A DNA stretch of 8,262 nucleotides from Candidatus Aminicenantota bacterium (GCA_030671465.1 DAOVIP010000061.1:1-8262), one strand, 5' to 3'. Numbered from the stretch's first letter, positions 1-5,852 are shown. Program-made: numbers and translations. The notes: a model not told the origin generated them from the sequence alone.

Positions 1-1234
1 GTCCATGCCGGTCTTTTTCGATGGTCACCCTGAAGGACTCCAGGGCAAAAGGCTCTTCAAACTGACCGGTCACCTTTTTGATTAACAACTCCAAAGATCC
101 CTCGGCGGCGTCAAACTGATATCCCTGGTCTTCCAACTTCTTGATCTCTTGCACGATCTTCTTGCTGTCGTATCCATTGCCCCCGAGTTTGATACCCATC
201 TCACGGGTCTTGTATTCGATATTGCTCTTGCCGGAGAGATCTGAAACCAGCACGCGTCGTCGATTGCCCACGTCTTCAGGATCCATATGCTCATAAGCAT
301 AAGGGTTTTTCTCGATGGCGCTCACATGGACCCCACCCTTATGGGCAAATGCGCTTTGACCCACAAAGGGCCGCTGGTTCAAAGGAGGCACATTGGCCAC
401 CTCGCTTACGTACCGGGAGAGATCTGTCAACTGCTTCACCCTTTCAGGGGCAAGGCATGGGTAGCCCATCTTGAGCTGGAGGGTGCCGATAGTGGCAGTC
501 AGATCCACATTTCCACAACGTTCTCCATAACCGTTAATGGTCCCCTGGACCATCGTGGCACCCAACTGTACGGCCGCCAAGGTATTGGCCAGGGCCAGGC
601 CACAATCGTTGTGTGTGTGGATTCCCACGGGCAAAGTGATGTGGGGCATCACTTCTCCCATGATGCCCTGAATCTCGTGGGGCATGGCGCCGCCGTTCGT
701 ATCGCATAAGACAATCATTTGGGCCCCGCCATTGACGGCTGCCTTTACTGTCTTCAGGGCGTAGTCCGGATTGTTCTTGTAGCCGTCAAAAAAATGCTCT
801 GCGTCATAGACCACGTCCCTCCCCTGATCTTTCAAATAAAGCAGGGTACCCTCTATCATTGCCAGATTTTCATCCAGAGAAACCCCAAGGATCTGGGACG
901 CATGGAAATCCCAGCTTTTCCCAAAAATTGCGATTGTTTCCACTTCGGTCTTGAGCAGCGCTTTTATGTTGTCGTCATTTTCTGGATGGGTCTGGGCGCG
1001 GCGAGTACTCCCAAAGGCAGTCAACCGTGAATGGCGAAAAGAAATCTTCGAGGCCATTTTAAAGAAACGGGCATCTTTCGGGTTAGAGCCGGGCCAACCG
1101 CCTTCGATATAGTGAATCCCGAAATCATCCAGTTTTCGCGAAATTCGGAGTTTGTCTTCGGCCGAAAGAGTTATTTGCTCTCCCTGTGTGCCATCCCGCA
1201 ATGTTGTGTCGTAAAGGATGATTTGCTTGGGCAT
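1..1234 (-). CDS. cimA: (R)-citramalate synthase, 3' end outside window
   Basis: Condenses acetyl-CoA with pyruvate to (R)-citramalate, the first committed step of the threonine-independent isoleucine pathway in the cytosol. The 411 visible codons are uninterrupted. The N-terminus carries the LeuA/HMGL-family metal and substrate signature YDTTLRDGTQGE (residues 8-19). The sequence YIEGGWPGSNPKD follows near residues 43-55; this GGWPGSNPKD wording is typical of the citramalate synthase branch rather than 2-isopropylmalate synthase. The metal-binding HTHND is at 206-210 and GERCGN at 237-242. A later stretch, FAHKGGVHVSA, is also family-typical. The family is about 520-540 residues long, so roughly the last 120 residues, the allosteric LeuA-dimer domain, lie beyond the window. 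The start is the ATG at 1234-1232, preceded 7 nt upstream by GGGAG. The gene stands behind its own promoter and a leader-peptide attenuator at 1305-1555. A less likely alternative is a 2-isopropylmalate or homocitrate synthase paralogue. Confidence 0.93.
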   Translation of the reverse strand, partial: MPKQIILYDTTLRDGTQGEQITLSAEDKLRISRKLDDFGIHYIEGGWPGSNPKDARFFKMASKISFRHSRLTAFGSTRRAQTHPENDDNIKALLKTEVETIAIFGKSWDFHASQILGVSLDENLAMIEGTLLYLKDQGRDVVYDAEHFFDGYKNNPDYALKTVKAAVNGGAQMIVLCDTNGGAMPHEIQGIMGEVMPHITLPVGIHTHNDCGLALANTLAAVQLGATMVQGTINGYGERCGNVDLTATIGTLQLKMGYPCLAPERVKQLTDLSRYVSEVANVPPLNQRPFVGQSAFAHKGGVHVSAIEKNPYAYEHMDPEDVGNRRRVLVSDLSGKSNIEYKTREMGIKLGGNGYDSKKIVQEIKKLEDQGYQFDAAEGSLELLIKKVTGQFEEPFALESFRVTIEKDRHG

Positions 1235-1241
1235 TTGTTTT

Positions 1242-1246
1242 CTCCC
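1242..1246 (-). promoter_or_regulatory. Ribosome binding site of cimA
   Basis: GGGAG on the minus strand lies 7 nt before the cimA ATG and fixes that start. It falls outside the terminator hairpin, so control is expected at the level of transcription rather than by hiding the ribosome site. Confidence 0.7.
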
Positions 1247-1268
1247 ATTTTTTTCACCCCCCACCCTG

Positions 1269-1289
1269 CCTTCCCCTTAAAGGGGGAGG
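1269..1289. repeat. Short C/G-rich near-palindrome in the cimA leader
   Basis: CCTTCCCCTT and AAGGGGGAGG form a nearly perfect inverted repeat centred on TTAA. It is embedded in a strongly strand-asymmetric C-rich (plus) / G-rich (minus) tract at about 1256-1300. In the cimA mRNA it lies between the terminator and the ribosome binding site. It has no U-tail on the cimA strand, so it is not a second intrinsic terminator. It resembles short dispersed intergenic palindromes seen in many genomes. Any function is unknown; it may simply be a stem in the read-through transcript. Confidence 0.4.
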
Positions 1290-1304
1290 GCTTCGGAGGG
1301 GATC

Positions 1305-1343
1305 AAAAAAAATCCGTTACCAGGCAGGCCTGATAACGGATTT
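1305..1343 (-). terminator. Attenuator terminator (stem 3:4) upstream of cimA
   Basis: Read on the minus strand, arm AAATCCGTTATCAGGC (1343-1328) pairs with GCCTGGTAACGGATTT (1325-1310). Only one position is unpaired or A/C mismatched, and the loop is very tight. The second arm runs directly into eight U residues (1312-1305). This is a textbook intrinsic terminator, but it lies about 75 nt upstream of cimA and downstream of the Ile/Leu leader frame. It therefore ends leader transcripts rather than a gene. The first arm can instead pair with the end of the leader reading frame (see the attenuator entry). Confidence 0.88.
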
Positions 1344-1364
1344 GGTAAAGTTTGTTTCTCAAAA

Positions 1365-1484
1365 TTATGACATTATCAGGCCCAGTAGTTTAAGCCTCAC
1401 GAGCAAAAGGAGAAGCAACAAGGATGAAAGGAGTATCCCTGTTGCGTTGGTAATTATGATAATGTCTGCAAAATCCATGGTCAT
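1365..1484 (-). CDS. cimA leader peptide, 39 aa, Ile/Leu-rich
   Basis: This short frame begins at ATG 1484 and ends in TAA at 1365. It has AGGGA as a plausible ribosome site 6 nt upstream and an in-frame TAG 9 nt upstream of the start codon. A second in-frame ATG at codon 3 is an alternative start. Residues 8-11 are IIII (codons ATT, ATC, ATA, ATT), residue 17 is Ile, and residues 22-28 are seven Leu codons in a row followed by Val. In all, 6 Ile, 13 Leu and 1 Val make up about half of the peptide. The composition parallels the ilvL and leuL leader peptides of enterobacteria, fitting the isoleucine role of the downstream cimA. Its job is most likely to be translated, not to yield a stable product. 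Because residues 17-37 are hydrophobic, a small membrane protein is the alternative, but the overlapping RNA stems argue for a leader. Confidence 0.85.
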   Translation of the reverse strand: MTMDFADIIIITNATGILLSSLLLLLLLVRLKLLGLIMS

Positions 1485-1523
1485 TATGAATCCCTATTCC
1501 CTTAATAAAAAAAGCACGAAGTG

Positions 1524-1541
1524 ATCATTTTATTAAATGAT
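1524..1541. repeat. Palindrome over the -10 box of the cimA leader promoter
   Basis: ATCATTT and AAATGAT form a 7-bp perfect inverted repeat with a 4-bp spacer. It covers the whole -10 hexamer of the leader promoter. The position would suit a repressor operator, but A/T-rich palindromes of this size arise easily by chance and no regulator is encoded nearby. Confidence 0.3.
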
Positions 1542-1555
1542 TTCCCATTTGTCAA
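1527..1555 (-). promoter_or_regulatory. Sigma-70 promoter of the cimA leader
   Basis: The minus strand reads TTGACA (1555-1550, perfect -35), a 17-bp spacer, then TAAAAT (1532-1527, five of six -10 positions). Transcription would begin near 1519-1521, about 35 nt before the leader-peptide ATG. That gives a leader of roughly 285 nt before cimA. This shows cimA has its own promoter and need not be read from the gene string to its right. Confidence 0.8.
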
Positions 1556-1602
1556 CCTTTTTTCCACCAAAAGATTTTTGCGATCCCATACCAGCCCGTA
1601 TC

Positions 1603-1853
1603 ACGGTTCCATTGAGGCTGTCGGAAAACGCCCATCTGCCGCGTTACCCTCATCCCTCGTCATTGCGGCGTACTTCTATGTACGCCTCATTCCTCGGGAT
1701 TTCGGGCGCTCCCGTCCCGCCCCGCTCTGCTCCGCAAGCGGGATCTATGACAAGCGGGATCTACGACAAAGCGGGATTTCGCAAAGCTCAACTTGCATAT
1801 GGACATTTTCCATCAGCCTCAGAAGGAGCCGGTTTTTCGACGGTTCCATTGAG
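1603..1853. repeat. MITE-like foldback element flanked by 14-bp direct repeats
   Basis: A non-coding, GC-rich block differs in base composition from its AT-richer surroundings. ACGGTTCCATTGAG occurs at both ends (1603-1616 and 1840-1853). Just inside are 26-bp inverted arms (1614-1639 and 1795-1820) that match at 21 of 26 positions, beginning GAGGCTG and containing GGAAAA. The centre holds a hairpin, GGCGTAC/GTACGCC (1667-1673 / 1680-1686), and a 16-bp tandem repeat (separate entry). No transposase frame is present, so this would be a non-autonomous element or a large REP-type structural repeat. The right direct repeat ends exactly one base before the TGA complement of the B3/B4 gene. If the 14-bp repeats are a target-site duplication, insertion took place at that stop codon. 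The folded RNA might also act as a 3' end for the gene string to the right. Confidence 0.7.
1735..1779. repeat. 16-bp tandem repeat inside the foldback element
   Basis: CAAGCGGGATCTATGA (1735-1750) is followed directly by CAAGCGGGATCTACGA (1751-1766, one base different) and a diverged third copy beginning CAAAGCGGGATTT (1767-1779). The core AGCGGGAT appears three times. There is no spacer between units, so this is a short tandem array and not a CRISPR. It lies in the right half of the element at 1603-1853 and is probably prone to slippage in copy number. Confidence 0.7.
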
Positions 1854-2510
1854 TCATGTAAAGACCTCTATCCATTCTATGGTTCCGTTGCCAAATTCAG
1901 CCATGGTATCCGCGGCGACGCTCAGACCCTCCTTGATATAAGTGGCCTCTATGCCCGGAACCGCGTAGGCATAATAAAGGACACTGCGCGTATCATCGTT
2001 GACCCGGGTCTTTTCGTCCGCACCCTGGCAAAGTACGCACACGATGTCTCGCTCATCTCTTAGTACGATCTCTCCCTGTTTGGTTCTAATCTCACGCCCT
2101 CCCATACCTCCACTGATTTCACCCTCATCCGCGAGGTCCAGGGTCAACGGCCCGTCGAACCGGTCATAATCCGTTACGGCAACCAGAATACCGGCACACA
2201 TCTCGGCCATGAAGTGGGCATCTACCATAAGGTTATATCGGGGAAATCCACTATGGATGGTTCTTTTCAAGTGCTTGGGCAAAGGGCACTCAAACCCGAA
2301 ACTTTTAAAGAATTGGTCATAGATATCTATTCGCTCGGAAATCTGGGCCAGGGTCTCCCTTTTTCTCATTTTACGAAGCAACTTCCTTTTGTATGGGTCA
2401 AATCCTGGTGGATTGGGGAAATTCTGGCAGCTTGAAATGAGAGTCAGCCCGAAAGCCACGCCCGGATACCGGGCCTTGTACGCTGATGACAAGGAAAAAG
2501 GAATCTTCAT
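1854..2510 (-). CDS. B3/B4-domain protein (PheRS beta-related)
   Basis: This 218-residue protein resembles the stand-alone B3/B4 domain family, the fold found in the beta subunit of phenylalanyl-tRNA synthetase. There the domain takes part in tRNA and editing functions; free-standing members are poorly characterised, and tRNA-linked proofreading is only a suggestion. Family-typical stretches are YKARYPGVAFG near residues 11-21, IYDQFFKSFGF near 63-73, LMVDAHFMAEMCAG in the middle, and the late block QGADEKTRVNDDTRSVLYYAYAVPGI, cited here only as a landmark near residues 163-188. Length matches the family (about 210-230). The ATG at 2510 has no clear ribosome site, and a TAA lies in frame 18 nt upstream. 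Its first 113 bp overlap the sulfatase frame in another phase, so the natural start may have been lost by deletion and this ATG borrowed. A TTG at codon 7 is an alternative start. The stop abuts the foldback repeat. Confidence 0.78.
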   Translation of the reverse strand: MKIPFSLSSAYKARYPGVAFGLTLISSCQNFPNPPGFDPYKRKLLRKMRKRETLAQISERIDIYDQFFKSFGFECPLPKHLKRTIHSGFPRYNLMVDAHFMAEMCAGILVAVTDYDRFDGPLTLDLADEGEISGGMGGREIRTKQGEIVLRDERDIVCVLCQGADEKTRVNDDTRSVLYYAYAVPGIEATYIKEGLSVAADTMAEFGNGTIEWIEVFT

Positions 2511-3570
2511 AAAGATTATTCTTTTTTAAAAAATCGGTTAATTGACCAAAATGGTAATCCATATACTGCATTTCCTGTCGGTAAAGCATTTTACTGGCAG
2601 GGAAATGCAAAAAGATTTTGTAATTGAACTGAATGTTGATTTTGATGTTCCGGTTGGTTTTATTCAGGAAAACGATTCTGGATCTTTTTCTTTTGGAAAA
2701 GTAATGCAGTTTTCCCCGGGGTTCAATTTTCTTCCATCTCCTTGACAGGTTTATCTCGATTTCCTCCTTGGTTCCAGTGGAGGACAGTGAAAAGTTCATG
2801 AAGTTGATTCCCTTGATTTCAATTTTATCATCAACCTTTGGGGATTCCGGGAACCGGGTTCTTAATGTTAGCAGGTTTTTACCGGGTTTGGCTTCCAGTT
2901 CCAGTTTTACCAGGGTCTGATCGATACTGTTGCAGGAATATATTTTTTGATTGTTGAAATACACTGAAAAATCGCCTCGGTAATGGGGAGGAAAATAGGG
3001 GGCATGAGGGTCTGAATATTGGATCCAGAAAAAGGATTTTTCCGAAGACATTTTTTTGATTAATTCGAATGCATCCCTGTTGACTTCCCCGGCGGTTTTG
3101 TACCATATGTCGGGCCTGAAATTTTCAATGTATTCATCAAAACCTTTGGCCAATCCAAAATGGGTACTTAGAACGCCCAGGGATATCACGGCCCCGGTCC
3201 GGTAACCATGCTTTTTGAAATGCTGGGCAACCGACGTGTATGGGGCTTGACTGACCTGTTTGTTGTTGAAAACCCTGAGGGAATGAGGAGGCTGTGAGTA
3301 GAAAATGGAGGCGTGAGAGGGCAGGGTGATGGGTATCAAGGAGTAGGCCCTGGTAAAAACAATTCCCTCTTGGGCCAGTTTGGCCATATTGGGCGTCAGG
3401 GTATTGCCGGTCAATGAATAGTCAACATGATCGGCCCGGGTGGTATCCAGGGTGATCAGAAATATCCTGGTGGGGGGTGTATCCCTTCCGGATCTTGATA
3501 AGACAACCACCAGCCCTGTTGCAATGGCAATCAGCAAAAATACAAGGATAATGATATGTTTTTTTTTCAT
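2398..3570 (-). CDS. Sulfatase-fold protein, C-terminally truncated, likely decayed
   Basis: This is an alkaline phosphatase-superfamily protein. The N-terminus (residues 5-25) is a signal anchor, so the body would face the periplasm. Metal-ligand motif LDTTRADH is at residues 41-48. The nucleophile region reads TLPSHAS (82-88), with Thr82 where CxPSR sulfatases have Cys or Ser, so classical sulfatase activity is doubtful. DPHAPY is at 187-192. About 140 residues separate it from YMDYHFGQL (336-344), far more than usual, which implies an inserted beta-rich domain. Homology ends at FFLVIS (358-363), exactly where the metal-binding DHG motif should follow. The last 27 residues are the out-of-phase reading of the B3/B4 gene. 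The family normally has well over 100 further residues. It is probably inactive. The start ATG overlaps the HIT stop as ATGA, implying translational coupling. Confidence 0.75.
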   Translation of the reverse strand: MKKKHIIILVFLLIAIATGLVVVLSRSGRDTPPTRIFLITLDTTRADHVDYSLTGNTLTPNMAKLAQEGIVFTRAYSLIPITLPSHASIFYSQPPHSLRVFNNKQVSQAPYTSVAQHFKKHGYRTGAVISLGVLSTHFGLAKGFDEYIENFRPDIWYKTAGEVNRDAFELIKKMSSEKSFFWIQYSDPHAPYFPPHYRGDFSVYFNNQKIYSCNSIDQTLVKLELEAKPGKNLLTLRTRFPESPKVDDKIEIKGINFMNFSLSSTGTKEEIEINLSRRWKKIEPRGKLHYFSKRKRSRIVFLNKTNRNIKINIQFNYKIFLHFPASKMLYRQEMQYMDYHFGQLTDFLKKNNLYEDSFFLVISVQGPVSGRGFRADSHFKLPEFPQSTRI

Positions 3571-4046
3571 GTTGAGAAATCTCTTTTTAAAATGGAAAAT
3601 ATATCATCAATCCGGTAAGACATGACTTTGGTTTCTCCCAGAACAGACATAAAATTAGCATCCCCGGTCCAGCGGGGAACCACGTGGAGGTGGAAATGAT
3701 CCTTGATGCCGGCCCCGGCCGATTGGCCGATGTTCATACCGATATTAAATCCATCCGGGTGAAAATGATGCCTGAGAATTTCAATGGATTTGTTCATCAA
3801 TTTCCACATCTCTACCGAATCTCCGGGAGAAATTTTATCCGGCGAGGAGTGGTGCTGGTAGGGAACAATCATCAGATGGCCAGTGCTGTACGGATATTTG
3901 TTCAAGATGACAAAATATTGCTTTCCCCGGTAACAGATTAATGCGTTATCCCGCCCTTTTTTTTGAACATTACAGAATAAGCAGCCTTTCTGTTTACCGA
4001 TTTTTGTAATAAATTCCCATCTCCATGGAGCTGATAAAAATTTCAT
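3567..4046 (-). CDS. HIT-family nucleotide hydrolase/phosphorylase
   Basis: This is a cytosolic 159-residue histidine-triad protein. The catalytic triad HFHLHVVPRW (near residues 117-126) is intact. N-terminal CLFC (residues 22-25), with GRDNALI and NKYPYSTGHLMIVPYQHH downstream, matches the branch related to Ap4A phosphorylase and other HIT hydrolases. These cleave dinucleoside polyphosphates or AMP-linked nucleotides; the exact substrate cannot be read from sequence. The opening MKFLSAPWRWEFI is typical of this branch and supports the start at 4046. The start overlaps the S1 gene stop as ATGA and the stop overlaps the sulfatase start in the same way. It is therefore the middle gene of a translationally coupled string. 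No good ribosome site precedes it, consistent with coupling. Confidence 0.9.
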   Translation of the reverse strand: MKFLSAPWRWEFITKIGKQKGCLFCNVQKKGRDNALICYRGKQYFVILNKYPYSTGHLMIVPYQHHSSPDKISPGDSVEMWKLMNKSIEILRHHFHPDGFNIGMNIGQSAGAGIKDHFHLHVVPRWTGDANFMSVLGETKVMSYRIDDIFSILKRDFST

Positions 4047-5755
4047 TTCTTTTTATCTATCTCATTTTGGAGCAAGTCACCAATGGTTGTGACTGGTTCA
4101 TCCTTTGATTTCAGGTATTTTTCGATATCTTCCCTTTCCTTTTTCTTGTGAACTGCTTTGAAACTGAGATGGATTCTCTTTTTATCCGGTATGGAGGTGA
4201 CCACCAGGGCTTCCCTGGTTTCCCCAATTTTAAACTGCTGATTCATGTCTTTGATTGAAATTCGTTGTTCGCTAACTTCTCCGATTTTCACAAAACCTTC
4301 GATATTTTTTGATATTTCGACATGGATTCCCTGCTCAATGATCTTTTTTATTTTGATAGGAATAATACTCCCCGGTTTATACAGGTTGAAAAAATCTCTC
4401 CATTCACCATCGGATAAATGCTTCAATCCCAGCTTTACCTTGTAATTCGAGTCCAGTTCATCACTTAAAATCATGGTTTCAACTTCTTCGCCTTCGCTTA
4501 AAAATTCCTTGGGAGAATCGATCCTGAAGTAACTGATATCTGAGATTCTTACCATCCCTTCGACATTTTTATCCAAACTAATAAAAACCCTGGATTTCAG
4601 TATTTTCTTTACCATGCCCTTGACAATCTCGCCGGAGGAGTGTTTTTCAAGGTATTTCTCTTCGGGTCTCATTTCCAGTTGCTTCAATCCCATCTTGATT
4701 CTCTTTTCTTCTTTATTGAGATCAACAATCTGCACCCACAATTTATCTCCAACAGCCACATATTCTTCAACCGAACTGGGTTTACCTTCCCAGGTTAAAT
4801 CCGATATGTGAAGCAGGCCTTCAACCCCTTCTTCCAATTCGATAAAGGCGCCGAAATCAACAATTTTGGTGACCTTGGCAATGACTTTCTTTCCGGGAGG
4901 GTATTTCTTATCGATGTCGATCCAGGGATCCGGATATTTTTGCTTTATTCCCAGAGAGATTTTCTGGCGCTCCTTGTCAATATCCAGTATTTTCACTTCC
5001 ACTTCATCGCCGTTTCTTAACTTTTCCCGGGGGTGGTTAATTCGGCCGTAGGAAATGTTATCCCGGTGAATCAAGCCGTCAATTCCCCCGATATTAACAA
5101 AGGCACCGTAATCGGTGATGCTTGAAACCACCCCTTTGATAATATCTCCAACCTGGAGTGAATTGAAAAGTTGCTTTATCTTTTCCTTTTTTTCCTCTTC
5201 CAGGATGACTTTCCTGGAAATGACCCCGGTTTTGTCCTTTGAGTTAAGTTTGGTGATTTTAAACCAGAATTCTTTTCCGAGTAAATGTTGAGGGTTCTTT
5301 ATTTTTTTTATATCGGCCTGACTCATGGGGAGGAACATTTGCACACCCAGATCAACGATGAAGCCCTTGTTGTCATGGACCACCCTGATGATTTTGCCCA
5401 GTACTGAGATGTTGTTTTCGTAAGAATTGATTACCTTTTCCCAGCCTTCAGAAATGTCCAGTTCCTTTTTGGATACGGTAATGTACCCCTGTTTCCGATT
5501 CACTTTCTGGCATATCACGGTTACGGTGTCACCGATTTTATAATTGAAACTACTGTCCCAATCGAAAAGTTCTTCTTTTTTCAAGATCCCCTCGGTTTTC
5601 TGTCCGATATCTACAATAATATCATTGTCCATAATATCAATTATTGTACCTTTTACGGGGCTGTCATAACTGATGGATTTCAGATCATATTCCTTTATCA
5701 ATTTGGAGAAGTCTTCTTCATTTTTTAGATGTGAATTTTCTTTTGGTTTTTCCAT
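4043..5755 (-). CDS. rpsA: Ribosomal protein S1-type RNA-binding protein
   Basis: This 570-residue protein has six S1 (OB-fold) repeats at about residues 33-101, 117-188, 201-272, 287-358, 373-445 and 459-529. That is the architecture and length of Gram-negative ribosomal protein S1 (557 in E. coli). Repeats 3 and 4 carry the best motifs: ITDYGAFVNIGGIDGLIH, and IVDFGAFIELEEGVEGLLH followed by ISDLTW. S1 binds the 30S subunit through its first two repeats and unfolds mRNA with the rest. Repeats 1, 2, 5 and 6 are more divergent, and the protein is followed by HIT and sulfatase genes rather than ihfB or cmk-type neighbours. It could therefore be a second S1 paralogue and not the main ribosomal copy. 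The start at 5755 is fixed by AAGGAG 6 nt upstream, and a strong promoter lies at 5824-5852. Confidence 0.88.
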   Translation of the reverse strand: MEKPKENSHLKNEEDFSKLIKEYDLKSISYDSPVKGTIIDIMDNDIIVDIGQKTEGILKKEELFDWDSSFNYKIGDTVTVICQKVNRKQGYITVSKKELDISEGWEKVINSYENNISVLGKIIRVVHDNKGFIVDLGVQMFLPMSQADIKKIKNPQHLLGKEFWFKITKLNSKDKTGVISRKVILEEEKKEKIKQLFNSLQVGDIIKGVVSSITDYGAFVNIGGIDGLIHRDNISYGRINHPREKLRNGDEVEVKILDIDKERQKISLGIKQKYPDPWIDIDKKYPPGKKVIAKVTKIVDFGAFIELEEGVEGLLHISDLTWEGKPSSVEEYVAVGDKLWVQIVDLNKEEKRIKMGLKQLEMRPEEKYLEKHSSGEIVKGMVKKILKSRVFISLDKNVEGMVRISDISYFRIDSPKEFLSEGEEVETMILSDELDSNYKVKLGLKHLSDGEWRDFFNLYKPGSIIPIKIKKIIEQGIHVEISKNIEGFVKIGEVSEQRISIKDMNQQFKIGETREALVVTSIPDKKRIHLSFKAVHKKKEREDIEKYLKSKDEPVTTIGDLLQNEIDKKK

Positions 5756-5761
5756 TTTTTA

Positions 5762-5767
5762 CTCCTT
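5762..5767 (-). promoter_or_regulatory. Ribosome binding site of the S1 gene
   Basis: A perfect AAGGAG lies 6 nt before the ATG at 5755. It is the strongest Shine-Dalgarno in the window and contrasts with the weak or absent sites in front of the coupled genes downstream. Confidence 0.85.
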
Positions 5768-5823
5768 AAAATTTTCAAAAAAAGTTTTCACTTTTCCGAT
5801 TGCTCTGGGAGAATTAAGAGGAT

Positions 5824-5852
5824 ATCATATAATAGATCGGTACTTTTGTCAA
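5824..5852 (-). promoter_or_regulatory. Sigma-70 promoter of the S1-HIT-sulfatase-B3/B4 string
   Basis: The minus strand has TTGACA (5852-5847, perfect -35), a 17-bp spacer and TATGAT (5829-5824, five of six). Transcription is expected to begin near 5817, giving a leader of about 60 nt. The leader is A/T-rich and shows no clear riboswitch or attenuator. Confidence 0.8.

Larger units (their letters stand above)
1305..1484 (-). promoter_or_regulatory. Ile/Leu leader-peptide transcription attenuator controlling cimA
   Basis: Three competing perfect or near-perfect stems can be read by eye on the minus-strand RNA. Stem 1:2 pairs GACATTATCA (1466-1457, codons 7-10 of the leader) with TGATAATGTC (1378-1369), 10 bp. 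Stem 2:3 pairs GGCCTGATAA (1382-1373) with TTATCAGGCC (1336-1327), 10 bp. Stem 3:4 is the terminator. Segments 2 and 3 are shared, so 1:2 plus 3:4 excludes 2:3. Inferred logic: a ribosome stalled on the Ile codons 8-11 covers segment 1, frees segment 2 to form antiterminator 2:3, and cimA is transcribed. A ribosome that reaches the stop at 1365 covers segment 2, and the terminator forms. Without translation, 1:2 and 3:4 form and transcription ends. This matches the known logic of the trp, his, leu and ilv attenuators. The geometry is seen directly; the regulatory effect is inferred. Confidence 0.85.

Noticed and set aside
1256..1290. G-quadruplex in the G-rich minus strand before cimA
   Set aside because: The G runs are unequal, one tract has only two G, and two tracts are not separated by a loop. 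A simple hairpin fits as well.
1234..1300. AGGGTGG in the cimA leader, matching the start of the T-box consensus
   Set aside because: It lies downstream of the terminator instead of before it, is followed by a G run and lacks the ACCGCG part. The short leader has no Stem I or specifier loop. The leader-peptide model explains the region better.
287..1333. Plus-strand open frames opposite cimA
   Set aside because: They run antisense to a continuous, motif-rich cimA frame and have no family resemblance.
1310..1343. Ordinary terminator of the S1-to-B3/B4 string
   Set aside because: It lies downstream of a strong separate promoter and leader frame, and its first arm pairs with that frame. Its main role is therefore attenuation of cimA.
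1342..1524. Plus-strand 60-codon frame across the leader
   Set aside because: It lies antisense to the attenuator and promoter, lacks homology, and its Ile/Val/Met-rich look comes from the inverted repeats of the attenuator.
1735..1779. CRISPR array
   Set aside because: Units of 16 bp abut with no spacers and only about three copies exist.
1521..2063. Plus-strand frames of 180 and 134 codons through the foldback repeat
   Set aside because: They read through the repeat and antisense to the B3/B4 gene; the product is low-complexity and unlike any known protein.
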